Shown here: positions 27,491 to 36,286 of the stretch, piece by piece
Position numbering within the stretch: position 1 is the first letter of the stretch
How the letters are laid out: each line of letters starts with the position of its first letter
Source: Marinimicrobium sp. C6131
GTDB taxonomy: Bacteria; Pseudomonadota; Gammaproteobacteria; Pseudomonadales; Cellvibrionaceae
DNA length: 64,000 nt
NCBI RefSeq assembly: GCF_026153455.1
Contig: NZ_CP110629.1
Coordinates: forward strand, 496,001-560,000
Direction: 5' to 3'
The notes under the pieces: generated by a model
Told to the model about the DNA's origin: nothing
The model's input: only the letters and a program-made list of their open reading frames with translations
The model's database searches: none
Translations under genes and position numbers: made by a program

Positions 27491-29503
27491 ATGAGCTACC
27501 AAGTCCTGGCCCGCAAATACCGCCCCCGCACCTTTCGGGAAACCGTGGGGCAGGAGCATGTGCTCCAGGCGCTGATAAACGCCCTCGATCACAACCGGCT
27601 CCACCACGCCTACCTCTTCACCGGCACCCGCGGGGTGGGCAAGACCACCATCGCCCGAATTCTCGCCAAATGCCTCAACTGCGAGAGCGGCGTCAGCTCC
27701 GAGCCCTGCGGTCAATGCTCCGCCTGCACGGAGATCGCCGAAAACCGTTTTGTTGATCTGATTGAAGTGGATGCGGCCTCGCGCACCAAAGTGGAAGACA
27801 CCCGTGAGCTGCTGGAAAACGTCCAGTACGCGCCCACCCGGGGTCGCTACAAGGTCTACCTGATCGACGAAGTGCACATGCTCTCCGGGCACAGTTTCAA
27901 CGCGCTGCTCAAGACGCTGGAGGAACCTCCACCTCACGTCAAGTTTCTGCTCGCCACCACCGATCCGCAGAAACTGCCGGTGACCATTCTGTCACGCTGT
28001 CTGCAGTTCAATCTGAAAAACATGAACCCGGAGCGGATTGTCCAGCACCTGCAGGAAATCCTGGAAAAGGAGCTGGTGCCCTTCGAATCCAGCGCGCTGT
28101 GGCTGTTGGGTCGGTCCGCCGATGGCAGTATGCGGGACGCCATGAGTCTGACCGACCAGGCGATCGCTTACGGCTCCGGGAAAATTACCGAGGCCGAAGT
28201 GCGGGCCATGCTGGGCACGATTGACCAGCGGGCCATCTACGACATGCTGGCCGCGCTGGCGGTTCAGGATGGTCGAGCGCTTCTGGGCGCGGTGGAGCGG
28301 ATGTCCGAGCAGGCGCCTGATTACGCTGCCGCATTGGCAGAATTGCTGGCACTGCTGCATCGGATTGCCATCGCTCAGGCGTTGCCGGAGGCGGCGGATA
28401 ACAGCCATGGTGATCGGGACAAGGTGCTTGAGCTGGCGCAGCAGATGCCCCCGGAGGACATCCAGCTGTTTTATCAGACGGCCCTGCTCGGTCGACGAGA
28501 CCTGCCGCTGGCGCCAGACCCCCGTGCGGGGCTGGAAATGGTGCTGTTGCGGATGCTGGCGTTCAAACCCCAGGGGGTGGCCGACATCCCCAAAAAAGCG
28601 CTGCCGCAAGGCGCCAGCGAAACACCGGCCAGCCCGGGTGAGCGCCTGGCTGAGCAGATTCCGGAGCAGGCCCCCGTAGCGACCGTGTCGGAGTCGGCGC
28701 CTCCTGCTCCCGAGACTGGCAAACCGGGTGCGAAGGAGGAGCCCTCCCAGGCCCCAAAGCCGGTCGCTGACAGTACGCCGCCGGCTCCCGAGTCGGCGGC
28801 TGTGGCCCCGGTGGGCCACGAACCGGCGGGGCAGGAGTCTCTCCAACCATCGGATACGACCGCACCAGAGGCGAGAGGAGCCACCGGGGAAGAACCACCT
28901 CCCTGGGCCGAGGAGGATGTGCCGCCATTTGACGGCCCTTATCAGGCCGCACCCGAAGCCGGAACTCAATCGGCTGACCGGTCGAGCCGTGAGGCGACGG
29001 CGCCAATGGGCGCGCCGGGTGCTTCACGGCCGGAAACGCCACCGCCGGCATCGGCTGAGCCCGAGGCAGCCGAAACGATCAGAGCGAAACCGGCGGTTCC
29101 CAAAGTGACGCTTGAGGAAACCCGTCCGGACAACTGGGCCCGGATTTACCTGGGGTTGAGCGCGACAGGCCTGCTGCAAAGCACCGCCGCCAACTGCGTG
29201 TTGGTGGGACGTCAGGGCAATGAGCTGAATCTGGTGCTGGATGAGCGCCACAGCGCCATTTATGACGAGAGTCAGCAGCAGAGACTGGCGGATGTGCTCA
29301 GTGACTATTATGGCGAACCAGTGCGGGTGCGTATCCAGCCGGGAACGGTGGATGCGGAAACGCCGGCGGCGCAGGCCATTCGGCTCAAGGAGGAAAGCCG
29401 CATTGAGGCGCTTGAAGCCATGAAAAAGGACCCCATCGTACAACAATTGGTCGAACACTTTGGCGCGACTCTGCGCGAAGACACTGTCCAGCCCCTGGAC
29501 TAA
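27491..29503 (+). CDS. dnaX: DNA polymerase III gamma/tau subunit
   Basis: The clamp-loader ATPase of DNA polymerase III. The 670-residue tau form has Walker A TGTRGVGKTTIAR (about 43-55), four zinc-binding cysteines in CLNCESG, CGQCSACTE, Walker B LIDEVHMLS and sensor ATTDPQKLPVTILSRCLQF. After about residue 365 comes a proline/glutamate-rich linker of ~200 residues, then the C-terminal alpha-binding domain (NWARIYLGLSATGLLQST onward). The ATG at 27491 has GAGGAAG upstream. A slippery A6 site with flanking signals at codons 368-369 may yield the shorter gamma form. It is the first gene of dnaX-ybaB-recR, a conserved operon. Confidence 0.96.
   Translation: MSYQVLARKYRPRTFRETVGQEHVLQALINALDHNRLHHAYLFTGTRGVGKTTIARILAKCLNCESGVSSEPCGQCSACTEIAENRFVDLIEVDAASRTKVEDTRELLENVQYAPTRGRYKVYLIDEVHMLSGHSFNALLKTLEEPPPHVKFLLATTDPQKLPVTILSRCLQFNLKNMNPERIVQHLQEILEKELVPFESSALWLLGRSADGSMRDAMSLTDQAIAYGSGKITEAEVRAMLGTIDQRAIYDMLAALAVQDGRALLGAVERMSEQAPDYAAALAELLALLHRIAIAQALPEAADNSHGDRDKVLELAQQMPPEDIQLFYQTALLGRRDLPLAPDPRAGLEMVLLRMLAFKPQGVADIPKKALPQGASETPASPGERLAEQIPEQAPVATVSESAPPAPETGKPGAKEEPSQAPKPVADSTPPAPESAAVAPVGHEPAGQESLQPSDTTAPEARGATGEEPPPWAEEDVPPFDGPYQAAPEAGTQSADRSSREATAPMGAPGASRPETPPPASAEPEAAETIRAKPAVPKVTLEETRPDNWARIYLGLSATGLLQSTAANCVLVGRQGNELNLVLDERHSAIYDESQQQRLADVLSDYYGEPVRVRIQPGTVDAETPAAQAIRLKEESRIEALEAMKKDPIVQQLVEHFGATLREDTVQPLD
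28572..28619 (+). other. dnaX: Candidate programmed -1 frameshift signal in dnaX
   Basis: Six A residues at 28592-28597 read as AAA AAA (codons 368-369). A Shine-Dalgarno-like AGGGGG lies at 28572-28577, about 14 bases upstream. One base after the A-run a hairpin can form: CGCTG (28599-28603) with CAGCG (28615-28619), plus inner CC/GG and a GCAA loop. A -1 shift would give about 26 new residues and stop at UAG 28677-28679, making a ~395-residue gamma. The arrangement copies that of E. coli dnaX in kind but not in exact sequence. Confidence 0.5.
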
Positions 29504-29518
29504 TTGATGAGGTAAGTT

Positions 29519-29839
29519 ATGAAAGGTTTGGGCGATTTGATGAAGCAGGCCCAGGAGATGCAGGCCAACATGCAGAAGATGCAGGAGGAGTTGGCTCAAG
29601 CGGAGGTCACCGGGCAGTCTGGCGCGGGCCTGGTCTCGGTGGTCATGACCGGGCGCCACGATGTGCGCCGTGTGAGCATCGACGACAGTTTGATGAGTGA
29701 AGACAAGGAAGTACTGGAAGATCTGATTGCCGCCGCGGTTAACGACGCGGTACGCAAGGTGGAGGCCAACAGCAAGGAAAAAATGGCGAGCATGACCTCG
29801 GGTATGGGCATTCCGCCCGATTTCAAAATGCCGTTTTAA
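29519..29839 (+). CDS. ybaB: YbaB/EbfC nucleoid-associated protein
   Basis: A 106-residue DNA-binding protein, typical family size. The N-terminal helix is methionine/glutamine-rich (LMKQAQEMQANMQKMQEEL), followed by the beta strands (GAGLVSVVMTGRHDVRRVSI) and the C-terminal helix ending MGIPPDFKMPF, which is close to the E. coli YbaB ending. It forms tweezer-like dimers that bind DNA nonspecifically; a link to RecR function is known only from gene neighbourhood. It starts 15 bases after dnaX and is followed at 9 bases by recR. Confidence 0.95.
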   Translation: MKGLGDLMKQAQEMQANMQKMQEELAQAEVTGQSGAGLVSVVMTGRHDVRRVSIDDSLMSEDKEVLEDLIAAAVNDAVRKVEANSKEKMASMTSGMGIPPDFKMPF

Positions 29840-29848
29840 GAGACGAAC

Positions 29849-30451
29849 ATGGCATCGCTATTCAGTCCACTGATCGACGAGTTGATCTCCTCGCTGCGCT
29901 GCCTGCCGGGGGTTGGTCCCAAGTCGGCCCAGCGCATGGTGTTGCATCTGCTTGAGCACAATCGTGAAGGCGCGGCGCGCCTGGCGCGCAGTCTGGAGCA
30001 GGCCATTGACGGGGTCGGGCGCTGTCAGCGTTGTCGCACCCTGACCGAGCAGCCGGTCTGCGGCATTTGTGATAATCCCCGACGGGATGGCTCCGTGCTG
30101 TGCGTGGTGGAAACACCCGCAGATGTTGTCGCCATTGAACAGGCCGGAGGCTATCAGGGTAAATATTTTGTGCTGCTCGGTCGTCTCTCTCCCATTGACG
30201 GTATTGGTCCGGAGGACATTGGCATTGATCAGTTGGTCAATCAGCTGAAAACCGGAGAGGTCAATGAGGTGATTCTGGCAACCAATCCGACCATGGAAGG
30301 GGAAACCACCGCGTTCTATATCAGTGAGCGGGCCAAGGATCTCGGCGTCACAGTATCCCGAATTGCCCACGGCGTGCCGCTCGGGGGCGAACTGGAGTTC
30401 GTCGACGGTGGCACCCTGGCCCATGCATTTTCCAGTCGAAAAACCTTATGA
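29849..30451 (+). CDS. recR: Recombination mediator RecR
   Basis: A 200-residue protein that works with RecF and RecO to load RecA on gapped DNA. The N-terminal helix-hairpin-helix is LPGVGPKSAQRMVLHLL; the zinc finger has four Cys in CQRCRTLTEQPVCGICDNP; the Toprim domain follows with CVVETPADVVAIE and later GEVNEVILATNPTMEG; the Walker-like end is VSRIAHGVPLGGELEFVDGG. All conserved blocks are present. Its stop codon overlaps the start of rnd (ATGA at 30448-30451), showing translational coupling. Confidence 0.97.
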   Translation: MASLFSPLIDELISSLRCLPGVGPKSAQRMVLHLLEHNREGAARLARSLEQAIDGVGRCQRCRTLTEQPVCGICDNPRRDGSVLCVVETPADVVAIEQAGGYQGKYFVLLGRLSPIDGIGPEDIGIDQLVNQLKTGEVNEVILATNPTMEGETTAFYISERAKDLGVTVSRIAHGVPLGGELEFVDGGTLAHAFSSRKTL

Positions 30452-31614
30452 CCACCATACCGACAGAGCCGATCTGGATTGATCAGAACGCGGAGCTGGC
30501 CGAGCTGTGCGAGCGCTGGCGTGAGCAGGGCGCCATCGCGGTCGACACCGAGTTCATGCGTTCGGAAACGTTTTATCCGATTGCCGGCCTGCTGCAGATC
30601 GGGGATGGCCGCGGCTGCTACCTGATTGATCCGCTGGCGATTGATAACCTTGAACCGCTCAGGGTCCTGTTCCTGGATCCGAGGGTGACCAAAGTGCTGC
30701 ACGCCTGCTCCGAGGATCTGGAAGTGTTTCAGCGCTGGCTGGGGGTGGTTCCGGAGCCGCTGTTCGATACCCAGATTGGTGCCGCCTTTGCCGGCCTGGG
30801 CTTTTCGTTGGGTTATGCCAATCTGGTCCAGCAACTGCTGGGTATCGAGGTGCCCAAGGGAGAGACCCGATCGGATTGGCTGCAGCGGCCCCTGTCGGTT
30901 CCTCAGAAAAAGTACGCGGCACTCGATGTGGCGCACATGCTGGTGATTTACGGCAAGTTACTGCAGCGGCTGAGAGATCAGGATCGCCTCACCTGGGCGC
31001 GTGCCGACAGCGCCGATCTGGTCGCGAACGCCAAAGCCAGCCCGGATTTTAACGATTACTACCGCAAGGTGGGATCGGCGTGGAAGTTGCGCCCGCGTGA
31101 ACTCGCCGTGTTGCGCCGGCTCAGTGCCTGGCGCGAACGGGAGGCACGGAAGCGGGATCGACCGCGCAACCGGTTGATCAAGGAAAATGGTCTGTGGGAG
31201 TTGGCCCGCCGTCAGCCTACGGATCTGGCGCAACTGCGGACCCTGAAAGAAGTCCCGGCCCATACCCAGAAAGAGGAAGGGGAGGCGCTGATGGCTGAGA
31301 TCCGCCTGGCGCTGGAGGAACCGGAATCCGAGTGGCCCGAACGCCTCGACCCGCCCCTGGGCAAGGCCGAGGCGCCTTTGATGAAGGCGCTCAAACGTTA
31401 TGTCCGTGAACTGGCGGAAGCGCACGAATTACCGCCGGAACTGTTGGTGCGCAAGCGCGAGTATGAAGCGGTCGTCCGCTCCGGGCTCAAAGGCGGAGCT
31501 TTCGAGCTGCCCGAGCGGCTGCAGGGGTGGCGCTATGAGCTCTTGGGGCAAGGGTTGCTTGAGGCGGCCGAAGCACACCGGGCCGATGTCACACCGCAGA
31601 AGGAGCCCTCATGA
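30448..31614 (+). CDS. rnd: Ribonuclease D
   Basis: A 388-residue 3'-5' exoribonuclease for tRNA 3' processing. DEDD catalytic motifs are visible: VDTEFMR (Exo I), ACSEDLEVF (Exo II) and KKYAALDVAHM (Exo III). The C-terminal half has two HRDC-type helical domains (LRPRELAVLRRLSAWREREA and later KALKRYVRELAEAHELPPEL). Length fits E. coli RNase D (375). It overlaps recR by 4 bases and its own stop overlaps the start of ycgL, so recR-rnd-ycgL are coupled. Confidence 0.95.
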   Translation: MTTIPTEPIWIDQNAELAELCERWREQGAIAVDTEFMRSETFYPIAGLLQIGDGRGCYLIDPLAIDNLEPLRVLFLDPRVTKVLHACSEDLEVFQRWLGVVPEPLFDTQIGAAFAGLGFSLGYANLVQQLLGIEVPKGETRSDWLQRPLSVPQKKYAALDVAHMLVIYGKLLQRLRDQDRLTWARADSADLVANAKASPDFNDYYRKVGSAWKLRPRELAVLRRLSAWREREARKRDRPRNRLIKENGLWELARRQPTDLAQLRTLKEVPAHTQKEEGEALMAEIRLALEEPESEWPERLDPPLGKAEAPLMKALKRYVRELAEAHELPPELLVRKREYEAVVRSGLKGGAFELPERLQGWRYELLGQGLLEAAEAHRADVTPQKEPS

Positions 31615-31904
31615 AACAGCTGGTTGAGATATTCCGCAGCCCGAAAGAAGAGGGCATGTACCTTTACGTCAAACGCGAGGAAGGGCTTGAACGGGTTCCG
31701 GAGGACCTGCTCCGGCGGTTCGGCAAACCCCAGTCGGCCATGGTGCTGGCGCTCACTCCGGAGCGGAAGCTGGCGCGCACCACCGCTGAGCGTGTGTTGG
31801 CCTGTCTCGAGGAGCCGGGCTATTACCTGCAGATGCCGCCAAGTCCCCATGCGGATACCGAAGTGGCCCGGGTGCGCCTCCACAACACGAAAATGGGGCA
31901 TTGA
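31611..31904 (+). CDS. ycgL: YcgL family protein
   Basis: A 97-residue protein of the YcgL family (UPF0745). Conserved marks are EIFRSPKEEGMYLYVKREEG at the N-terminus, VPEDLLRRFG, and the ending YYLQMPP. The fold is a small alpha/beta domain; function is not established. It overlaps rnd by 4 bases (ATGA) and is followed by ycgN after 3 bases. The rnd-ycgL-ycgN order is common in gammaproteobacteria. Confidence 0.92.
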   Translation: MKQLVEIFRSPKEEGMYLYVKREEGLERVPEDLLRRFGKPQSAMVLALTPERKLARTTAERVLACLEEPGYYLQMPPSPHADTEVARVRLHNTKMGH

Positions 31905-31907
31905 GGT

Positions 31908-32348
31908 TTGGCTCTGCAAGCCTTCTGGGAGCGCAAAACGCTGGAGGAGATGACGGCACAGGAGTGGGAATCTCTCTGTGACGGGTGCGGCAAGTGTTGT
32001 CTGCACAAGCTTGAGGATGAAGATACCGGAGAAATTCTGTACACGGACGTGGCCTGCCGGTATCTGGATACGGCCACGGCCTGCTGCAGCGACTACCCCA
32101 ATCGCCAGCGCAATGTGCCTGATTGCACCGTGCTGCGCCCGGAGGATGTTGCCGACTTTCATTGGCTGCCCTCGACCTGTGCCTACCGTCTGCTGGCCGA
32201 AGGGATTCCCCTGCCGGACTGGCACCCGCTGATTTCCGGTGATCCCGCGTCGGTGCGGCGGGCGGGCGTGTCGGCGGCAGGTCGGTTTGTCTCTGAAACC
32301 GAAGTGCCGGAAGAGGACTGGGAGGAGCGTGCGGTGATCTGGGTATGA
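31908..32348 (+). CDS. ycgN: YcgN family cysteine-cluster protein
   Basis: A 146-residue protein of the YcgN/UPF0260 family. It has the conserved cysteine cluster CDGCGKCCLHK (about residues 24-34), then DVACRYLD, CCSDYPNR and DC, and STCAYR, which suggest metal or Fe-S binding. The start appears to be a TTG at 31908-31910 (then GCT CTG CAA GCC TTC TGG); no ATG gives the family N-terminus AFWERKTLEEM. It follows ycgL by 3 bases in the same operon. Function is unknown in the family. Confidence 0.9.
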   Translation: MALQAFWERKTLEEMTAQEWESLCDGCGKCCLHKLEDEDTGEILYTDVACRYLDTATACCSDYPNRQRNVPDCTVLRPEDVADFHWLPSTCAYRLLAEGIPLPDWHPLISGDPASVRRAGVSAAGRFVSETEVPEEDWEERAVIWV

Positions 32349-32408
32349 TCCCGTCCGCTGCCCGACTGTGATGAAGACTCAAGAGCGAACAACAGGAGCC
32401 GATAGCCT

Positions 32409-32750
32409 ATGACAACGGGATACACCCTTGCCTGGATCGTCTATTTACTGGGAGCCCTGGCGCTTCTGGCCGCCGCCTGGCGGGTGACTCGGGGGTTTCG
32501 GCGCGAATGGCGACACTTACTGTTGGTGTCGGCGGCCGCATTGCTTCTGACCCCCGGGCCGATGAGCGTCAATGACAGCCTGATGCTGGCTCCGGCACTG
32601 TTTGTGCTGGTGCTTGATGGGTTGTTCGATACTCTGGATAGTGCCTCCCGAGCCGGGCTGATCATGCTGGGGGTCTGGTTGGTGGCCCTGGTCATTTCGC
32701 TGATCTTTCAGTTGCTGGTACGGCCCCGACCCCGACCCGAGACGGACTGA
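32409..32750 (+). CDS. Small membrane protein of unknown function
   Basis: A 113-residue protein with three to four hydrophobic helices (about residues 5-25, 38-55, 58-75 and 83-105), short charged loops rich in arginine and an arginine/proline-rich C-terminus. No family is recognised. It is 60 bases downstream of ycgN in the same direction, so may end that operon. A segment LTPGPMSVNDSLMLAPALFV near the centre is the most distinctive. It should lie in the inner membrane. Confidence 0.7.
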   Translation: MTTGYTLAWIVYLLGALALLAAAWRVTRGFRREWRHLLLVSAAALLLTPGPMSVNDSLMLAPALFVLVLDGLFDTLDSASRAGLIMLGVWLVALVISLIFQLLVRPRPRPETD

Positions 32751-32855
32751 GATTGCCCTTTGGTACAAACCTGCTATAACTAAGAGTAATTAAACACCTG
32801 CACTGATCTCTACCTTTGGGTATTGGAGAAGGGGGCGTTTACACAGGAGAATTTC

Positions 32856-33527
32856 ATGGCAAACCATATTTTCATTCTTGCGGCGGTCATGACTATTGCC
32901 GGCGTTTTCGGTGGGTTGATCAACTACTATCAACTGACCCAGGAGCGCGATGACGAGGCGGCGCTGCCGCGCTGCATTGTGCTGGGTATTGGTGCCGCAT
33001 TTCTGGTACCGGTCATACTGTTTTTCGTCCAGAGCGATCTGATCACCCAGATTCAGGAAGACCCGTCGCGCTTGCTGATTTACACCGGTTTCTGTCTGAT
33101 CGTGGCCATCGGTTCCCGTCTGGTACTGACCAGTACCCCAAAGCGTATTCTGCGTGAAGCGCAGGTCGCTCGGACCCAGGTTGAGGCAATGCAGCACGAG
33201 CTGCGGGTCATGCAGGAAGAGCTGCTGCCGCTGCTGGACACCGAAACCGAGCAGGACACCGATGTAGACGACAACGCCGGCCCCCTGAATCCGAATGAAG
33301 AACTGGATATCGCCGCCAGCAAGGTTCTGAAAACCCTGGGCGTGGGGCGGCACATCTATCGCTCCATGGCGGGCCTGTGTCGAGAGGCCGGGGCGGATGA
33401 GACGACCATCCAGAAATCTCTGAACGTCCTGGTCAGCCGGCAACTGGCCGGTAAACTCAACACCCGCAAAGGCGTACGTTGGTACCTGACCGAGAAGGGC
33501 CGTCGCGCGCTGGACCTGTTGGTATAA
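32856..33527 (+). CDS. YEATS-associated three-TM protein with C-terminal winged helix
   Basis: A 223-residue protein. The ATG at 32856 has AGGAGA upstream; an earlier in-frame start adds 11 poor residues. The N-terminal half has three membrane helices in the pattern MTIAGVFGGLINYYQLTQE, GIGAAFLVPVILFFVQSDL, LIYTGFCLIVAIGSRLVL, which I recognise as the YEATS-associated three-TM domain. A coiled coil (about residues 110-135) and an acidic linker lead to a winged-helix-like C-terminus (SLNVLVSRQLAGKLNTRKGV then WYLTEKGRRAL). Family knowledge: members occur with prokaryotic YEATS or sensor modules; no YEATS gene is seen here. The VWA gene starts 2 bases after its stop. Confidence 0.8.
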   Translation: MANHIFILAAVMTIAGVFGGLINYYQLTQERDDEAALPRCIVLGIGAAFLVPVILFFVQSDLITQIQEDPSRLLIYTGFCLIVAIGSRLVLTSTPKRILREAQVARTQVEAMQHELRVMQEELLPLLDTETEQDTDVDDNAGPLNPNEELDIAASKVLKTLGVGRHIYRSMAGLCREAGADETTIQKSLNVLVSRQLAGKLNTRKGVRWYLTEKGRRALDLLV

Positions 33528-33529
33528 CG

Positions 33530-35602
33530 ATGATGACAGGGTGCCGGGCGGCGCTACTGATTCTGGGGCTTGTGCTGCTGGCACCGCTGTCTGCCCAGGA
33601 ACCACTGGCCGAGCAGGCGGACATCCGCCTTGTGGTGGATATCTCCGGCAGTATGAAGCGCACCGACCCGGACAATCTGCGCCGTCCGGCGCTGTCGTTA
33701 CTGGTGCGGTTGTTGCCCCCGGGCAGCCAGGCGGGCGTGTGGACCTTCGGGCAGCAGGTCAACGCTCTGGTACCTCACCGTGAAGTTGATGATACCTGGA
33801 AATCCCGGGCATTGGAGCGTGTTGGGGAGATCAATTCGGTTGCCCTCTATACTCACATCGGGGCCGCGCTGGAAGGCGCGGCCTACGATCGATCCGAACG
33901 CTCGAAGGGCACCGCTCTACGCACCGACATCATTTTACTGACCGATGGCGTGGTGGATGTCAGCCCGGATCCGCAGATCAGCGCCCGTGAGCAGCAGCGG
34001 GTGGTAAGGGAACTGGTGCCCGAGTTGCATTCCCTGGGCTACCGGATCCATACCATCGGCCTCTCGGATGAGACCGACGAGGCCCTGTTGCGCGATATGG
34101 CGCGCGGCTCAGATGGCCTGTTCAGCAAGGCGCGCAATGCCGAACAGTTGATGGATAGCCTGTTGCAGATTTTCCAGCAGACGGTGCCCGCTGAACGCCT
34201 TCCAATAACCGGCGGGCTGTTCCTGATCGATGACAGTATCGAAGAGTTTACCGCTCTGGTTCGAAAGGAGCCTGATCAAGACGCCACCGAACTCATCGCG
34301 CCCGATGGCCAACGCTATCATGCTGACGTGGAACGCCCCGAGCTGCACTGGCACAGCACCCCGGATTATGACCTGATAACGGTGACCGATCCGCCACCCG
34401 GCCGCTGGGAGATCAACGCGCAGTTGCAACCACACAGTCGACTGACGATCATCAGTAACCTGCAACTGGTGGTTGAGCCGCTGGTGAATAATATCAACGT
34501 TGGGGAGCCCATCCCGGTAAACTTCTACCTGCAGGATCAGCGGGGCGTTGTCAGTAACCCGGCCCTGCTGGAACTGTTGACCTTGACACTGGAGCTCAGC
34601 GGTACGGTTGAAAGTGAACAGGCCCTGAAGACCTGGCAGGGGCCTCCTCCGGACGACGGCCGTTATGAGCTGGTGCTGCCGGCTCCCCGTCGTCCCGGGG
34701 ATTATGAATTGCGCCTGACCCTCGATGGCAAGAGCTTTGAGCGACTGTTCACACACCGAATGACCGTCGCCTCCCAGTTTGAGGTCAGTCTGGCCAAGCG
34801 GATAGAGAATGAACAAGTGCATTGGGACCTGGTGGTGGATGGCAAAGAGACCATCAACCCCGGGCAAACCGATGTGGTGGCTCATATTCGCCACTCGGCT
34901 GGGCACAGTGAAGTGATTTCCCTGGAGGCTGATAGCCCCGGCATCTGGCGCCATACGCTGACTCCTGAGGAGCGCGCCAACTACCGGGTCTCACTGCAGG
35001 CGAGTGGCCAGACGGCGGACGGGCGACCGTTTGAAGAACATCTGCCGACCCAGTATTTTTCCTACCCGGAGGAGGGCGACCCCAAGCCCGACCCGCTGGG
35101 CGAGGCAATCAGTGCTCTGCGCGAAGACCTGGAGGACAACGAGGCGGCGGCCGAGCGCGCTCGCCAGGGTCGGGACAGTGAACCGCCTCCCTCGACCCTG
35201 ACGCTGGGTGAGCCCCAGGTTGACGTCGAACCCTCCCCCCCGGACGTGGCGACCAGAGAGGCGCGTAAACCGGCACACCCGGCGCTGTTGGCCGGCAGCC
35301 TGATCCTGGCCAACGGCCTGCTTCTGGTACTTGCTTACTTCGGTTATCGCGCCATCATGGGTGGGCGTAAACCCCAGCCACTGGACGATACCGACGATGA
35401 GCCGCTGCCCCCTGAAGCGGGTGCTCCTCCCCCCATGCAGCAAATCGAGTCGGAGCTGGACTCGCCTGGCGATTCACCCGACAAACCCGCGCCGACGCAA
35501 CCGACGCCCAAGCCGGAGTCAGCGGATGACGAAGAGTCGCTTTTCCCGTTGGGTGACGATCAGCTGTTTGACGATAGCAGCGATGACCCGAACGGGCGGT
35601 GA
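33530..35602 (+). CDS. VWA-domain membrane protein, TIGR03503 type
   Basis: A 690-residue protein. A signal peptide (residues 1-22, ending LLAPLSAQE) precedes a von Willebrand A domain with the MIDAS motif DISGS (VVDISGSMKRTD) and later TDGVVDVS. A beta-rich middle follows, then a membrane helix near residue 585-605 (LAGSLILANGLLLVLAYFGY) and an acidic proline-rich cytoplasmic tail. The layout suits the TIGR03503 family of marine gammaproteobacteria, function unknown. I chose the ATG at 33530; it is followed by a second ATG. It begins 2 bases after the three-TM gene, so the pair is surely cotranslated. Confidence 0.85.
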   Translation: MMTGCRAALLILGLVLLAPLSAQEPLAEQADIRLVVDISGSMKRTDPDNLRRPALSLLVRLLPPGSQAGVWTFGQQVNALVPHREVDDTWKSRALERVGEINSVALYTHIGAALEGAAYDRSERSKGTALRTDIILLTDGVVDVSPDPQISAREQQRVVRELVPELHSLGYRIHTIGLSDETDEALLRDMARGSDGLFSKARNAEQLMDSLLQIFQQTVPAERLPITGGLFLIDDSIEEFTALVRKEPDQDATELIAPDGQRYHADVERPELHWHSTPDYDLITVTDPPPGRWEINAQLQPHSRLTIISNLQLVVEPLVNNINVGEPIPVNFYLQDQRGVVSNPALLELLTLTLELSGTVESEQALKTWQGPPPDDGRYELVLPAPRRPGDYELRLTLDGKSFERLFTHRMTVASQFEVSLAKRIENEQVHWDLVVDGKETINPGQTDVVAHIRHSAGHSEVISLEADSPGIWRHTLTPEERANYRVSLQASGQTADGRPFEEHLPTQYFSYPEEGDPKPDPLGEAISALREDLEDNEAAAERARQGRDSEPPPSTLTLGEPQVDVEPSPPDVATREARKPAHPALLAGSLILANGLLLVLAYFGYRAIMGGRKPQPLDDTDDEPLPPEAGAPPPMQQIESELDSPGDSPDKPAPTQPTPKPESADDEESLFPLGDDQLFDDSSDDPNGR

Positions 35603-35755
35603 AATGTCGCATAGCGCGATGCTATCGATGTGATAAAAGCGTATTTACGCCCCAGCCTTGAAAAGGTGCTGTTCTGCACGCATATATCCAACTAAGCTAA
35701 TTCAATCGGGGCCCCGTCAGACGGGGCCGCTATTCATCCATTGAGGAGAAAGGTC

Positions 35756-36223
35756 ATGGAAATCGATATCGGTATCAAACAGAGTGATCGCGAACAGATT
35801 GCGGAAGGTTTGTCGCGGTTGCTGGCGGACAGTTATACCCTGTATCTGAAGACCCACAATTTCCACTGGAACGTCACCGGCCCGATGTTCCAGACGCTGC
35901 ACATCATGTTCGAGGAGCACTATACCGAGCTGGCCGAGGCGGTAGACGTGATCGCGGAGCGTATCCGTTCCATCGGTTTCCCCGCACCGGGGACCTATAA
36001 GGAATTCATCGAGCTGAGCAGCATCAAAGAGGAGCCGGGTGTTCCGAGCGCGACGGATATGATCAAACGTTCCGTCGAAGGGCACGAAGCGGTGGTCCGC
36101 ACCGCCCGTTCGCTGTTCCCGGTGGTCGAGTCAGCCAGCGACGAAGCCACCGCCGACCTCCTCACCCAGCGCATCCAACTCCACGAAAAAACCGCCTGGA
36201 TGCTGCGCAGTCTTCTGGAGTAA
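35756..36223 (+). CDS. dps: DNA-protecting ferritin-like protein Dps
   Basis: A 155-residue Dps/miniferritin. The ATG at 35756 follows a strong AGGAGAAAGG site. The ferroxidase ligands are in THNFHWNVTGP and HIMFEEHYTELAEAVDVIAERI, both conserved (H and E/D residues at the dimer interface). Dps shells oxidise and store iron with peroxide and shield DNA in stress. It is a single gene; in its leader a short stem GGCCCCGT/ACGGGGCC (35710-35728) sits about 15 bases before the ribosome site. No clear OxyR or Fur site is visible upstream. Hairpin element D lies downstream. Confidence 0.94.
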   Translation: MEIDIGIKQSDREQIAEGLSRLLADSYTLYLKTHNFHWNVTGPMFQTLHIMFEEHYTELAEAVDVIAERIRSIGFPAPGTYKEFIELSSIKEEPGVPSATDMIKRSVEGHEAVVRTARSLFPVVESASDEATADLLTQRIQLHEKTAWMLRSLLE

Positions 36224-36286
36224 AGGTTGAGTTGCATAAAGGTTTGGCGACTTCGCATTGGAATGCTGCGGGTGGGTATACCCTTG

